DNA of 64,000 nt from CAG-791 sp963605745 (GCA_963605745.1 CAVCWT010000004.1:30858-94857), one strand, 5' to 3'. Positions 44,971 to 53,652 are shown, numbered from the stretch's first letter. The notes: generated from the letters alone by a model not told the origin. A program made the numbers and translations.

Positions 44971-47109
44971 TTACCACACAATAAGGCGCTCCTCCGGTGC
45001 CAGATACATTCCGTCGCCCTCCGTGATGCCGAAGGCCTCGTAGAATTCCTCGAACTGCTGTACCGTTACGTTGGTGCGCAGGAACGCAAGCGGATGCACG
45101 TCTTTAGAAATGGACATCTCATAATCATAGGTGCATTTGGTCTTCCAAAGCCCTGCGAATGACCGGAAGAACTCCTGATAGTCAAAGTCCTCTGCCTTTG
45201 CGGCCAGCGCAAGAGCACATTTCATGCCGCCCATGTCCGCCATCGCTTCTCCGGACACGTCTGCCGTGTACATCTGCCCGGCAATCGGCGTGAAGGAGTG
45301 AAAATAACGATTCACCTTTTCTGCCTTTTGCTGCAGGATCTCTTCGTCTGCCTTCGAAAGCCACGCAGTCTGATAGCCTTCCTTGTCATACTGACAGCCG
45401 TTCGTGTCAAAGCCGTGGGTGATCTCATGTCCGATGATCATGCCGATGCGGCCGAGATTGTACTCGTAGGAGCCGTTCCGGTCGTAGAGACCGTCGTCTG
45501 CCAGAAGCCCGGCATAGATGCAAATGGCATTATGGCTCGGATCATAGGCCGCATTCAGTGTCCTGGGCGAGGCCGTCCAGTCCGTACGAAGGACCGGCTG
45601 ATTGACCTTCTCGCTCATCTTTTGTACATAGAAGGTTTTCACTGCATTGACCGCATCGGCGGCATTGCCGGAAGGGTCGATCTCGAGTTCGGAGTAATTA
45701 GAGAGCGTGTCCGGGTAGAGAACGAGAAGCGCCATGGCATCGAGCTTCTCGAGGACCATCGCCTTGGTCTCCTCGCTCAGCCAGTCCTCCTCCTGTAGCA
45801 TCACCCGGTACTGTGCCGCCGCTTCATTCGTGAGCTGCGTCAGATACTCCTTGTCCTCCGACGTGCAGTGTCTTGCAACATACAGTGTGTCCAGTGCATC
45901 CGACATCAGCGTCTCCTCAAAGGCCAGGGCCATGTCCGTATCCTTACTGCCCCCCAGCTCCTCCTCGGCATCTACCGGTTGCCCCTCCAGATTGTTCGCC
46001 GCGCGGTAGATCAGCAGGTAGTCGTTGTAGCACTCCTCGTCCAGATACGGCAGCGCATCCAGGACGAGGTGCATCAGATAAAAGGATTTCAGCTTCTTGA
46101 AATTCTTCTCCGTGTAGATGCGGGACACCTCAGTAAGATACTCCGGCTGGTATACCGAGAACAGATTGGAATCAGCAAGGCCGAAGGTCTCCATGATCTG
46201 CGTCAGAGGATATGCGCCAACCTTTTCCTGCAGCTGTGCAAGGGTCAGGGTTTCATCCGTTTCGTCCGCTACGCTCTCGATCTCCCCCCCGGTCAAGCTG
46301 GCCGCTGCGAGCGTTGTTTCGACGGTGTAGTTTTCCCGGATGATCTGCCGGATCTCGCTGTCGGAATAACCAAGGCTCCCTAAAACGTGCTGCATTGCCT
46401 TTTCGTTATAGATTCTCACCTCATCGCCCGAAATGGACAGGTTGTTATATTCATCCTGCAGCCACAGGGACCAGTCATAGAACGGCATCACATAGACGCT
46501 GTACTGCGCCCTTGTTGTCTGCGGCGTGCTGACCTGCAGTTCGACCAGGAGATTGCTCAGATTCCCCCAGCCCTCTGCACTTGCCAGATAGGACGAGAGC
46601 TCTTCCAGCGAGTCAAGGCTTTCCAGCTCCTCCACATACTGCCGAAGTGGTTCCTTGCCGCTTTCATTTCGCGTATCCCAGTCTGTCAGAAGGTCGGCCA
46701 TCCCGGCGGTGAGATCCTGCAGGTGGTCATAATCCTCCTGACACATCATATCCGGATCCACCTGTGTATTGTCCCGTTCCAGGAGCTGGTAATTGCGTGC
46801 CTCCAGCACCTTCTCCGTGTCGGTGAACGTGGACTGTGACGCATAGGTACCGCTTCCGGTCTCCGTTTCCAGGATCCAGTCGTAATTGACCGCCGTATGG
46901 AAATCATCCTTGAGATTCGGCGTTACTGTCTCATCCACCGCACCGGCGACGTCCGAATTGATCCATTTGGAATTCTCGGAAATCGTGGCTCCCGCCTCAA
47001 CCTCCGGGATCAGCTCCGAAAGGAAGCTTGCCGCTGATTCGCCGCATCCTCCCAGCAATACCGCCGCAGCAAGAAATCCTGCGGCAAGCTGCAGCCTTTT
47101 TTGTTTCAT
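44971..47109 (-). CDS. M13 (neprilysin-like) metallopeptidase lipoprotein
   Basis: A 712-residue surface zinc peptidase. The lipobox LGGC is at 19-22. The zinc motif is HEITH (His561, Glu562, His565) with the third ligand Glu621 in GEAMADMGG, and the substrate-binding block NAAYDPSHNAICIYAG lies before it. It probably trims extracellular peptides. AGGAGG precedes the start. It stands between an ABC exporter pair and a phosphatase lipoprotein. Confidence 0.93.
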   Translation of the reverse strand: MKQKRLQLAAGFLAAAVLLGGCGESAASFLSELIPEVEAGATISENSKWINSDVAGAVDETVTPNLKDDFHTAVNYDWILETETGSGTYASQSTFTDTEKVLEARNYQLLERDNTQVDPDMMCQEDYDHLQDLTAGMADLLTDWDTRNESGKEPLRQYVEELESLDSLEELSSYLASAEGWGNLSNLLVELQVSTPQTTRAQYSVYVMPFYDWSLWLQDEYNNLSISGDEVRIYNEKAMQHVLGSLGYSDSEIRQIIRENYTVETTLAAASLTGGEIESVADETDETLTLAQLQEKVGAYPLTQIMETFGLADSNLFSVYQPEYLTEVSRIYTEKNFKKLKSFYLMHLVLDALPYLDEECYNDYLLIYRAANNLEGQPVDAEEELGGSKDTDMALAFEETLMSDALDTLYVARHCTSEDKEYLTQLTNEAAAQYRVMLQEEDWLSEETKAMVLEKLDAMALLVLYPDTLSNYSELEIDPSGNAADAVNAVKTFYVQKMSEKVNQPVLRTDWTASPRTLNAAYDPSHNAICIYAGLLADDGLYDRNGSYEYNLGRIGMIIGHEITHGFDTNGCQYDKEGYQTAWLSKADEEILQQKAEKVNRYFHSFTPIAGQMYTADVSGEAMADMGGMKCALALAAKAEDFDYQEFFRSFAGLWKTKCTYDYEMSISKDVHPLAFLRTNVTVQQFEEFYEAFGITEGDGMYLAPEERLIVW

Positions 47110-47246
47110 GCTTCCCTCCTCATTTGTACTCCAGCCTTTATTTTGGGCCCGTGGTTTTCATAGATCACTTGACACTATCTGTACTCCTGTTTTGGCAAGA
47201 TCATCATCTCTTTTGACAGTATAAATCGCTGTATCGGACTCTGCAA

Positions 47247-47285
47247 CAGCGCCGCACCTCCCATCATGCAGGAAGTGCGGCGCTG
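47247..47285 (-). terminator. Hairpin after the tyrosine-phosphatase gene
   Basis: CAGCGCCGCAC pairs with GTGCGGCGCTG (11 bp), 20 bp after the phosphatase stop. The minus-strand run that follows (TTGCAG) is T-poor, so strength is uncertain. Confidence 0.55.
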
Positions 47286-47305
47286 CCAGTGCAATAACCC
47301 CTATA

Positions 47306-48511
47306 TCAATCGACACAGATCATTTTCTGCAGCATCTCGACCTCTTTTTCCGACATGCCGCATCCCTTCAGATATTCTCTGGCCTTTTCCTCATAACTTG
47401 CCGCATCGATCTTTGCTGCGTCCTCTGTTTCGCAGAGAATCTGCATATATCCTGTAAAATACAAATCCCGAATGGCCTGATACTTTTTGGGCTCCGTATC
47501 TTTGCGGATTCCATAATAATTCTCATACGTCTTCATATAATCCGAACAAAGCTCATCATACGAAGCGCCGGCAAGCGCTTCCAGGAGAAGGCACACAAAT
47601 CCTGTCCTGTCCTTTCCTTCGGTACAGTGGATATAAACCTTGCTGTTCTCATCTCCCTGGGCTACAAGAAATCGCAGCCCGGATGCAAGGCTCTTTTTAT
47701 AGGCGTCTGAGGTGCAGTCTACGCTCATGCCCATGAGAATATCTTTGCCCTTGTCGTACAGATTCTTCGTATAATCCGATGAAAAATCATCGGCGGCCAG
47801 ATAAAACTGCATATCCTCCTCGTTATCTGCAAGGTCCAGAATAAGTGCGATGTTGTTCTCCTTCAAGAGCATATCTGTATATGCTGCGCGTCCGTTCCTG
47901 TTGTTTACCGGAGTGGTTCCCCGATACAGGAAATGCTCCTTCAGCTTGCCTCCCTGGAGACTTCGAAAATTACAAAACTGTTCATCGGTTTGGTAGTCGT
48001 TTCTATCGTTGGAATAGGCCTGACTTAAAGCCTCAAAGGATTCGAGATATTTTCCCTGCTCGTTTCGGGTGATCGTGATCGTATCCGACTCCGACAGACC
48101 TGCCTCTGTCCAATAGCCCGTGTTGCACCGTGTGAAAGTCAGCTCCTCCTCGTTTCCATATGCTACCAGGACCGGATCGCCGTTCTTGGCATAGTAACCG
48201 TTGTAAAACGGAACATCAGTGATCACCGTTCCGTTCGAAAAAGAAATATCGCAGCTGTCTCCGAATGCGAATCCCGCCTCTTCCAATTCACTTCTGGTCA
48301 CTCCAAGTGTTACAGAATCAAACTTTGTATCACAGGAAATCGATGATGTAATCCCGGGCGCATCCTGTGCCTGTTCCTGGGTCATTCCTGTCAAAACTGC
48401 GTCATCATTTGCTTTCGTCCGGTCCAAAGCCGGGTGGCATGCTGTTAACGTTCCGGCAAGAAGGCAAGTGACAAGAAATGTATGGATCATTCGAGTTATG
48501 TTCTTTTTCAT
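47306..48511 (-). CDS. Tyrosine-protein-phosphatase-like lipoprotein
   Basis: The protein has 401 residues. The signal peptide ends in a lipobox-like LTAC (22-25), placing the protein outside the membrane. The C-terminal half is a tyrosine/lipid phosphatase domain with the P-loop HCTEGKDRTG (Cys296, Arg302) and the upstream RGTTPV block. The Lys-Asp pair in the P-loop resembles bacterial phosphatases with lipid or dual specificity (MptpB/LipA type). The N-terminal region (about 50-150) is unrecognised. AGGGG precedes this start; a GTG 26 codons upstream is less likely. Confidence 0.88.
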   Translation of the reverse strand: MKKNITRMIHTFLVTCLLAGTLTACHPALDRTKANDDAVLTGMTQEQAQDAPGITSSISCDTKFDSVTLGVTRSELEEAGFAFGDSCDISFSNGTVITDVPFYNGYYAKNGDPVLVAYGNEEELTFTRCNTGYWTEAGLSESDTITITRNEQGKYLESFEALSQAYSNDRNDYQTDEQFCNFRSLQGGKLKEHFLYRGTTPVNNRNGRAAYTDMLLKENNIALILDLADNEEDMQFYLAADDFSSDYTKNLYDKGKDILMGMSVDCTSDAYKKSLASGLRFLVAQGDENSKVYIHCTEGKDRTGFVCLLLEALAGASYDELCSDYMKTYENYYGIRKDTEPKKYQAIRDLYFTGYMQILCETEDAAKIDAASYEEKAREYLKGCGMSEKEVEMLQKMICVD

Positions 48512-48773
48512 CCGTTTTTCCCCTGACCCGATAAGGCACTGCTCCTTAAACGGTTTCTGATTCGTGGTAAATTCCTTCTTGCTGTACACTTTCTAATCCT
48601 CCCTAAATGAGCTCTGTATTGTAATCAGAACCGATTGACATCTCCGTCATGTTCCGATATACATACGCAGCAGAGCACAGAAGTGTTACAAAAGAGCTCT
48701 TCCGCTGCCGCAGCCATCTGTGCTCTTCAGTGCAGTTACATGCGTTTAAGGACAGTGGGAATTGACACGCTCA

Positions 48774-48893
48774 TTACGCAAACAATATCTCCCATAAATC
48801 CTCAAAATTCCATATACTACCATACCATCCGGTCCCTCCGTCAACCTTCTCCAGCTGATCCTCATTCAGTGCTGCCATCTTCTTGTTATCCAT
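48774..48893 (-). CDS. Small Gly-Gly leader peptide, bacteriocin- or signal-like
   Basis: A 39-residue peptide with AGGAGA 8 nt before its ATG. The first 20 residues are a double-glycine leader with the typical pattern LNEDQLEKVDGG. The core would be TGWYGSIWNFEDLWEILFA, 19 residues with three Trp and no Cys. Such leaders are cut by C39-type peptidase transporters. No transporter or modifying enzyme is next to it. Too short for standard gene calling; export and activity are inferred. Confidence 0.7.
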   Translation of the reverse strand: MDNKKMAALNEDQLEKVDGGTGWYGSIWNFEDLWEILFA

Positions 48894-48954
48894 TTTTATT
48901 TTCTCCTTTTTAATTTTATTGTTCGTTGCCGCTTTGTTTGCGGTGTGTTGTTTG

Positions 48955-49218
48955 TTATGCATATACATACGCACCTGGGAACAGAAACGTTGCAGGAGAA
49001 AACAGATTTTGCGCAGGGCCGCAATCGCAAACTAACAGACAGATCAGTGAAGCGGTTATGCTTACAGGCGATTCCTCACCGGTATGCTCCGCCTGAAAAT
49101 TCAGGATAGTTATTGCACAACAAAGCCCCGGAAGGATTTCCCTCCGGAGCTTGCTGTGTAAAGTATTAATCAGTTGAATCATTGCTTCAGCTCTCTGATC
49201 ATCTTCCTCGTAAGTCAT
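48955..49218 (-). CDS. Unrecognised small ORF, possibly the frameshifted rest of the ORF upstream
   Basis: Would encode 87 residues beginning MTYEEDDQRAEAM. It has no ribosome site of its own; its ATG overlaps the stop of the 15-codon ORF at 49215-49262 (ATGA). The first 30 residues look helical and charged; the rest is less protein-like and contains a GC-rich hairpin (CCGGAAGG...CCTCCGG near 49125-49145). It may be the coupled second cistron or the remainder of a broken gene. Confidence 0.35.
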   Translation of the reverse strand: MTYEEDDQRAEAMIQLINTLHSKLRREILPGLCCAITILNFQAEHTGEESPVSITASLICLLVCDCGPAQNLFSPATFLFPGAYVYA

Positions 49219-49262
49219 AATGCAATTTCATCCAGTTCAGCAGCATAACATTTCTCTTCCAT
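49215..49262 (-). CDS. 15-residue ORF with a good ribosome site, coupled to the next ORF
   Basis: It reads MEEKCYAAELDEIAL and stops at a TGA that overlaps the next ATG. GAGG lies 7 nt before its ATG, a better site than for the larger downstream ORF. Joined by a single frame change it would continue into TYEEDDQRAEAM and give one protein of about 100 residues, so either translational coupling or a frameshift is possible. Confidence 0.4.
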   Translation of the reverse strand: MEEKCYAAELDEIAL

Positions 49263-49477
49263 AATCGCACCTCGCATAATTTTTCCAGCATCACTGCTAT
49301 AGAATATGACTATTGTTACACTGTAATTGCTTTTCGGCTATTATCCAGCAAAATCTCATTATAGCCGTATCATTCTTTTAAATCATCCATTCGGAAATGG
49401 CACTTTTTATGAGCTCACCGATCCATCAAGAATCCTCTACAAATCTGTCTTAATTCATGGGACCATTATAATTACGT

Positions 49478-50446
49478 TTATCCAACCAGTTTGAACTCTT
49501 TCAGTAATTTATCACGATATCCCGGATCCTCCGACACTTTTTCCACATCAGCATATCTTTTCTCTGCCATAAGCAGTTTCACCAATTTGGACATCAAATC
49601 CACGCCTCTATTGATTCCCTTATTTTCAATAGCTGTGCTCAAGTTACACATATACTGCACCTCACTTTCCAGTTCTTCTGACATTATAATGTTATATTTT
49701 TTGTCAAGAACCTTCTTCTTTTCATCTGGTGTAATCGCTGGCGAAAAGATGGTATTAAGCAGATTTAAAATCCCGCAATCTGCTTCTCCTACTGGGTCTC
49801 CAAGATTAAGTACAATTACCTCAGATAAATCATAGCTTTCCTTCTTTACATACGCATCACCAATGACAGGCTCCTCTATCGTGTGGTAGCGAAACATTCC
49901 ATTCTTCCTACATTCCGGTGTCGACGGGCAAATCCAAATGGAATAAACCTTTTGAATCTTCTCATAATGATCACCTGAAAAAACAGTGCCGTGCTGTTCT
50001 GAAATCATTCTCGCGCAGTAATATGTTCCGCGTGTCACCAACTCATATCCGGGCCTATCATTCGTTTGAATCTCGAGATTAATAATCAGCGTGACAGGTT
50101 CCTTTGTCTCCGGCACAATTGCGTTAAAACGGACATCATAATAGACCGTCCCCTCATTGATAGAGCCTGATTCCGAATCCATTTTCGTGATTCGATCATC
50201 GCCATTAATTCTTTGGTTCTTGCTCAGCTGATCTTGGTGAACAGCACGCTCCGAAAGTTCCACCTTTCCAGACATACAATGTTCACTGATATAGTCCACA
50301 CTGAATAAAGAAAATTCCTTCACGCAGGTTTTTAAGATCCACGCGTCAATCGCTTTGAATGAAAGGAGTTTTTTGGCGCACTGATCATATTTTGCCTTAT
50401 CGGCAACTGTATCGATTGTTTCCGCCAGTGCGGTTTGTCTTTCCAT
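49478..50446 (-). CDS. PD-(D/E)XK nuclease-family transposase-like protein (PF12784/Rpn type)
   Basis: A 322-residue protein of the family often called Rpn or PD-(D/E)XK transposase, common in Lachnospiraceae. Marks are YYDVRFNAIVP with a conserved Asp, LIINLEIQTND (Glu-x-Gln strand), TRGTYYCARMISEQ and VYSIWICP. The C-terminal half is helical. AAGGA precedes the chosen ATG; another ATG is four codons upstream. No terminal repeats flank it. Family members are DNA nucleases linked to recombination, but many copies have no shown function. Confidence 0.82.
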   Translation of the reverse strand: MERQTALAETIDTVADKAKYDQCAKKLLSFKAIDAWILKTCVKEFSLFSVDYISEHCMSGKVELSERAVHQDQLSKNQRINGDDRITKMDSESGSINEGTVYYDVRFNAIVPETKEPVTLIINLEIQTNDRPGYELVTRGTYYCARMISEQHGTVFSGDHYEKIQKVYSIWICPSTPECRKNGMFRYHTIEEPVIGDAYVKKESYDLSEVIVLNLGDPVGEADCGILNLLNTIFSPAITPDEKKKVLDKKYNIIMSEELESEVQYMCNLSTAIENKGINRGVDLMSKLVKLLMAEKRYADVEKVSEDPGYRDKLLKEFKLVG

Positions 50447-50583
50447 TGGCAAGCACATCCTTCCGATAGCAAGTGTCTAATACACCCATTTTCTTTTATG
50501 CTACCATAATCCCCTGCTGTTTTCAATTTGTATCTCAGTGTTCGGTGTTGTCGTGCGACGAACGCCACAGATTTAGGCAACAA

Positions 50584-50636
50584 AAAAGCCCACCAGCGTA
50601 CCATGTAACATTTACACAGTGCGCCAGTGGGCTTTA
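50584..50636 (-). terminator. Terminator of the signal peptidase gene
   Basis: AAAGCCCACcaGCG and CGCcaGTGGGCTTT form the stem. On the minus strand it ends GGGCTTTTTTGTTG, about 20 bp after the signal peptidase stop. Confidence 0.85.
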
Positions 50637-50655
50637 AAATCGAGTCACGGAGCAG

Positions 50656-51192
50656 TTAAAGCAAAGAAGGGAAATTCAAGATAATCTTGCCCTTTATATC
50701 TTCCAACCTTACAAATGGATCATTCCAATATCGACTATCCTCGCTTATTTCACGATTATCTCCAAGCACAAAATAGCATCCCTTCGGAACGTCATACGAT
50801 TGATCAGAATTTGTTTCTATTTCCTCATCAATATATGCCTCATCAAGCCTTTGTCCATTAATGTATACATGGCCGTCTTTAAATGAAACATTTTCCCCAG
50901 GCATACCGATAATACGCTTTACATAAAGTTCGTTGTTGGTCATTTTGTTCTGTACATAAACAATGTCTCCGCGCTCCGGAGTCTTCGTCTTGTATGCCAT
51001 CGGATTTCCTACAACAATGTCCTTTGTCATGATTGTTGGCTCCATAGAACCGGATTGCACGACGCTGCAGAGCAAAAGTACTCGTGTAAGGAGAACAGCG
51101 ATAACTATTGGGATAACAATCGTAATGATATCTTTCACCGCTCGATTGATTAAAGGATTCTTTTTTTGAACAAATGTAGCAGGCCTTTTCAT
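50656..51192 (-). CDS. Type I signal peptidase
   Basis: A 178-residue membrane peptidase that cuts signal peptides. One membrane span (about 21-43) precedes the catalytic Ser49 in SGSMEPT and the general-base Lys92 in YVKRIIGMPGE; GDNREISEDSRYW is box E. It is transcribed after a secreted protein of unknown function, so it may be a dedicated peptidase for that or other local exported proteins. Confidence 0.93.
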   Translation of the reverse strand: MKRPATFVQKKNPLINRAVKDIITIVIPIVIAVLLTRVLLLCSVVQSGSMEPTIMTKDIVVGNPMAYKTKTPERGDIVYVQNKMTNNELYVKRIIGMPGENVSFKDGHVYINGQRLDEAYIDEEIETNSDQSYDVPKGCYFVLGDNREISEDSRYWNDPFVRLEDIKGKIILNFPSLL

Positions 51193-51369
51193 TTTATATT
51201 CCCGCAGTTGTCTGCTTTATCGGTGCCATAATAGGTCCCTTTGCAATAAACACGCTTCTCGTTTTTCTAACGTCGTACTAGATAAATTATACTTCAATAT
51301 TGTCAAAAAAAGAGAACGGGCGATTATCTGCCTGTTCTCCCTAATCTGTTTCAGCTTCTGGCGCCGTGA

Positions 51370-52059
51370 TTATTTTGTGTACTTCGCAATAATAGTTGCA
51401 AGCTGTTCGTTAATTATTAACATTGCCTGATCTGATGTTCTTCCGTTGGCAATGAGTGTGGCATAAAGCTGATTTACCTCTTCTTCTGCAGAGCTATACT
51501 TCACATCGGCTGTTATTCTTCCACCGAGAATTGTACCAGTTAATCTCAATTCAAGTTGTTCAATCTCTGAGTATATAAGAAAATATTTTCCGGAAGCGCA
51601 TTGAAGTTCATGCGTCGTAATAGCGGCGCCCACTATCGAAAACCAGTTGTCCGGCGACTCTACAATGTAGTGGGCGATCTTATTAACATCGGCAACCGCA
51701 TTTGCCTCGCTCTCGCCTAACCACATATATACAAATTTAGCCTTATACAACGCCTGCTCCGGAGTAAGGCGCTTAGACTTATCCACTGGTATAACCACGC
51801 CGGTATTCACGGATTCGTCAGTCACTTGAATCCATCCAAATTCCCGTTCACATTCGTCTGCCTCGTTTCGGTTTGCAATAAAAAAGAATGATCCGTCACT
51901 AGGGTCGTACATAGCCACTTCCTGCGCCATTTCAATGCCGAGCACCGCTGCGTGCGAATTCGGGATAATGGCAGCTGCTGTACTCACCGTAATCATGGCG
52001 GCGCAAGCCACGCGAACAACTTTGCTTTTTAAAACTTTCTTAATCTTCTCAAATCTCAT
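51370..52059 (-). CDS. Exported protein of unknown function
   Basis: A 229-residue protein. Residues 1-37 form a signal peptide (charged start, hydrophobic VACAAMITVSTAAAII, then NSHAAV). I do not recognise the rest, which looks alpha/beta and ends in a helical part (VNQLYATLIANGRTSDQAMLIINEQL). GGGGGAG precedes the ATG; a start 25 codons upstream is less likely. The signal peptidase gene follows in the same direction after 177 bp. Confidence 0.7.
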   Translation of the reverse strand: MRFEKIKKVLKSKVVRVACAAMITVSTAAAIIPNSHAAVLGIEMAQEVAMYDPSDGSFFFIANRNEADECEREFGWIQVTDESVNTGVVIPVDKSKRLTPEQALYKAKFVYMWLGESEANAVADVNKIAHYIVESPDNWFSIVGAAITTHELQCASGKYFLIYSEIEQLELRLTGTILGGRITADVKYSSAEEEVNQLYATLIANGRTSDQAMLIINEQLATIIAKYTK

Positions 52060-52259
52060 AACTTTTTTCTCCCCCACTCCTGTATCTCTAATGCTAAAGC
52101 GCCGTAGAAATAATCCCATAACGATCATTTTCATGCTTTCTATGCATCGAGCTAGTTAAATTATAAGCCATCTCCTACAATTTGCGCCATACGCAATAAT
52201 CAACAAATCATACGCTTATGACTCATTGCGCTCGTACTACCCAATCACTCTCGCACAAC

Positions 52260-52285
52260 AAAAGGGAGCCCGAAGGCTCCTCAGC
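52260..52285 (-). terminator. Terminator of the 59-residue small gene
   Basis: GGAGCC-cgaa-GGCTCC forms a compact stem. On the minus strand it is followed by CTTTTGTTG. It lies about 25 bp after the small gene's stop. Confidence 0.75.
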
Positions 52286-52305
52286 TTTATTTCCTTGTGC
52301 TGTTT

Positions 52306-52485
52306 TTACCACTCTTTGTAGGTTACCGTGACGTCAGTTGTAAGGCAGTTCCCTGCTCTAACGAAGGCGGTAACAAGGGCGTCTGCATCCTTTGCGTGTT
52401 CGAAAACTCCTAAAACCTTCCATGTCATCTTTCCGTCCTTGAAGGTCTGTACTTTTGCTGTCCAGGTTGCTTTCTTCTTCGTCAT
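52306..52485 (-). CDS. Small basic protein, shared-leader gene 1
   Basis: A 59-residue protein, MTKKKATWTAKVQTFKDGK to TVTYKEW. It has two Trp-containing strands and a helix (EHAKDADALVTAFVRAG). The family is not recognised. An AAAGGAGG site precedes the ATG. The whole upstream 60 bp, including the ribosome site, is nearly identical to that of the gene at 53150-53590 although the proteins are unrelated beyond their first three residues. Confidence 0.7.
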   Translation of the reverse strand: MTKKKATWTAKVQTFKDGKMTWKVLGVFEHAKDADALVTAFVRAGNCLTTDVTVTYKEW

Positions 52486-52512
52486 GGCCTTTGGCCCTCC
52501 TTTGTTTTGGTA

Positions 52513-52548
52513 GTGTATATATCACTCTTTCCGGAACATATATCCAGA
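52513..52548 (-). promoter_or_regulatory. Shared leader element, copy L1
   Basis: On the minus strand it reads GATATATGTTCCGGAAAGAG then TGATATATACACTACCAAAAC. It belongs to subtype 1, together with L3. It matches the consensus TATATRT-N-CAGAGYGAWATATACAC-N-ACC seen before four small genes. Confidence 0.6.
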
Positions 52549-52685
52549 CAAATGTGCGTAAAATACTACACAAACATGGAAGCAGCGCTTTGTGTATAGG
52601 TCAGGCCCAATCAACGAGAAAAGCGCCTTCTCGGGTGCCATCACATCAGTGCGGCCATCATAAAAATATATCTTATAACGAGGAA

Positions 52686-52702
52686 CCCGCCCTTGCGGGC
52701 GG
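52686..52702 (-). terminator. Short GC hairpin after shared-leader gene 2
   Basis: CCCGCCCTTGCGGGCGG folds on itself 30 bp after the stop of the 80-residue gene. The T-rich run on the minus strand (ATATATTTTTATG) starts about 15 nt later, so termination is only likely. Confidence 0.45.
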
Positions 52703-52733
52703 TCCTTCGGGAATCTACGTTTTCAGGGTTTTC

Positions 52734-52976
52734 TTAGTTGTATTTTTCTAAAACCGTGTTGTAGGCTGTCTGCTCAGCCTGGTCTTCTTCGTCCGGCTTT
52801 ACATCCCATCCTCTGTCGAAGTTTGCGATCACCTTGCCGTCCAGCTTGATCCAAAGCTTGCTGATCTTGCCGCCGTTGATGCCGTACTCGCTGCTTTCTT
52901 CGTAGGTCTTAACCTGGTATCCTGCAACCTTGGTTCCTTCTGCTGTTGCGATCTCGATTCTTCCTTGTTTCCACAT
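52734..52976 (-). CDS. Small protein of unknown function, shared-leader gene 2
   Basis: An 80-residue protein starting MWKQGRIEIAT. It has SSEYGINGGKISKLWIKLDGK and ANFDRGWDVKP, which resemble a widespread small family of Firmicutes that I cannot name with confidence (possibly DUF7678). It looks like an all-beta fold with a C-terminal helix. AAGGAGG 7 nt before ATG sets the start. Confidence 0.72.
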   Translation of the reverse strand: MWKQGRIEIATAEGTKVAGYQVKTYEESSEYGINGGKISKLWIKLDGKVIANFDRGWDVKPDEEDQAEQTAYNTVLEKYN

Positions 52977-53021
52977 GGTTTTGTCCTCCTTAAATGTGCT
53001 TGTTTGTTTTCCCTTTCGGTA

Positions 53022-53056
53022 TGTGTATATTCGCTCTGAAGCACATATATAGCAAC
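53022..53056 (-). promoter_or_regulatory. Shared leader element, copy L2
   Basis: The minus strand reads GTTGCTATATATGTGCTTC then AGAGCGAATATACACATACC and continues GAAAGGGAAAAC. Subtype 2, together with L4. Confidence 0.6.
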
Positions 53057-53149
53057 TCAATCCGGAGACATATACTACACAATATTCGCAGGAGATTTTG
53101 TGTAATATACGACCAAAAGAGCCATCCGGCTCTCCTGGCTTTTGCTTCT

Positions 53150-53590
53150 TTAGTTCAGCTTGAAAAGGTAACCGTGTGCCTTTTCGTACTCGTCGCTCAT
53201 GAAGGCTTTGTAATGGCTGTTGATCTCGATAAGGCCCGCCAAGGCGCATCCTGCTTTCTGGAAAAGCCATGCGGTTTCAACCGCGCTGCTCCAGGTTGAG
53301 GAGAAGGTGAAGGCTTCGATCCCGAGTTCCTTCATGCCGGCGATCAGATCCTCGACCGCTCCGTCGCTGACCGGATCGTTAATGTCGAGGTATTCGTTGC
53401 CGCAGTCTCTTGCGGTTTCGTAGGCTCTCCAAAGGTGCTGCTTCGTTCCGCTAAGGCCCTCAAGGCTTTCCGTTGCCTTCTTGTAAAGGCTTCTTGCTGC
53501 GTCCTGTCCTGCCTTGTCCGTCGCCTCATCGTAGGCTTTCTTTGCTTCCTGGATCTTCTCGTAAACTTCTTCAAAAATGTTCTTTGTCAT
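53150..53590 (-). CDS. Unknown helical protein, shared-leader gene 3
   Basis: A 146-residue protein. Residues 1-60 are a charged, probably coiled-coil helix region (EVYEKIQEAKKAYDEATDKAG). Residues 65-146 contain VEDLIAGMKELGIEAFTFSS and WLFQKAGCALAGLIEINS. No family is recognised. An AAAGGAGG site precedes the ATG; the leader is almost the same as for the gene at 52306. Confidence 0.68.
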   Translation of the reverse strand: MTKNIFEEVYEKIQEAKKAYDEATDKAGQDAARSLYKKATESLEGLSGTKQHLWRAYETARDCGNEYLDINDPVSDGAVEDLIAGMKELGIEAFTFSSTWSSAVETAWLFQKAGCALAGLIEINSHYKAFMSDEYEKAHGYLFKLN

Positions 53591-53617
53591 GGCTCTTGGC
53601 CCTCCTTTGTTTTGGTA

Positions 53618-53652
53618 GTGTATATATCACTCTGCGGCGGATATATAGCAAG
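53618..53652 (-). promoter_or_regulatory. Shared leader element, copy L3
   Basis: The minus strand reads CTTGCTATATATCCGCCGC then AGAGTGATATATACACTACC, leading into AAAACAAAGGAGGGCCAA and the ATG. Subtype 1, together with L1. Confidence 0.6.

Noticed and set aside
48672..48726. Terminator from AGAGCACAGA/TCTGTGCTCT downstream of the Gly-Gly peptide
   Set aside because: The 10-bp stem has a 35-nt loop and no T run on either strand; it may be chance.
49478..50446. Complete insertion sequence around the PD-(D/E)XK protein
   Set aside because: No terminal inverted repeats or target duplication could be seen, and the family often exists as single genes.
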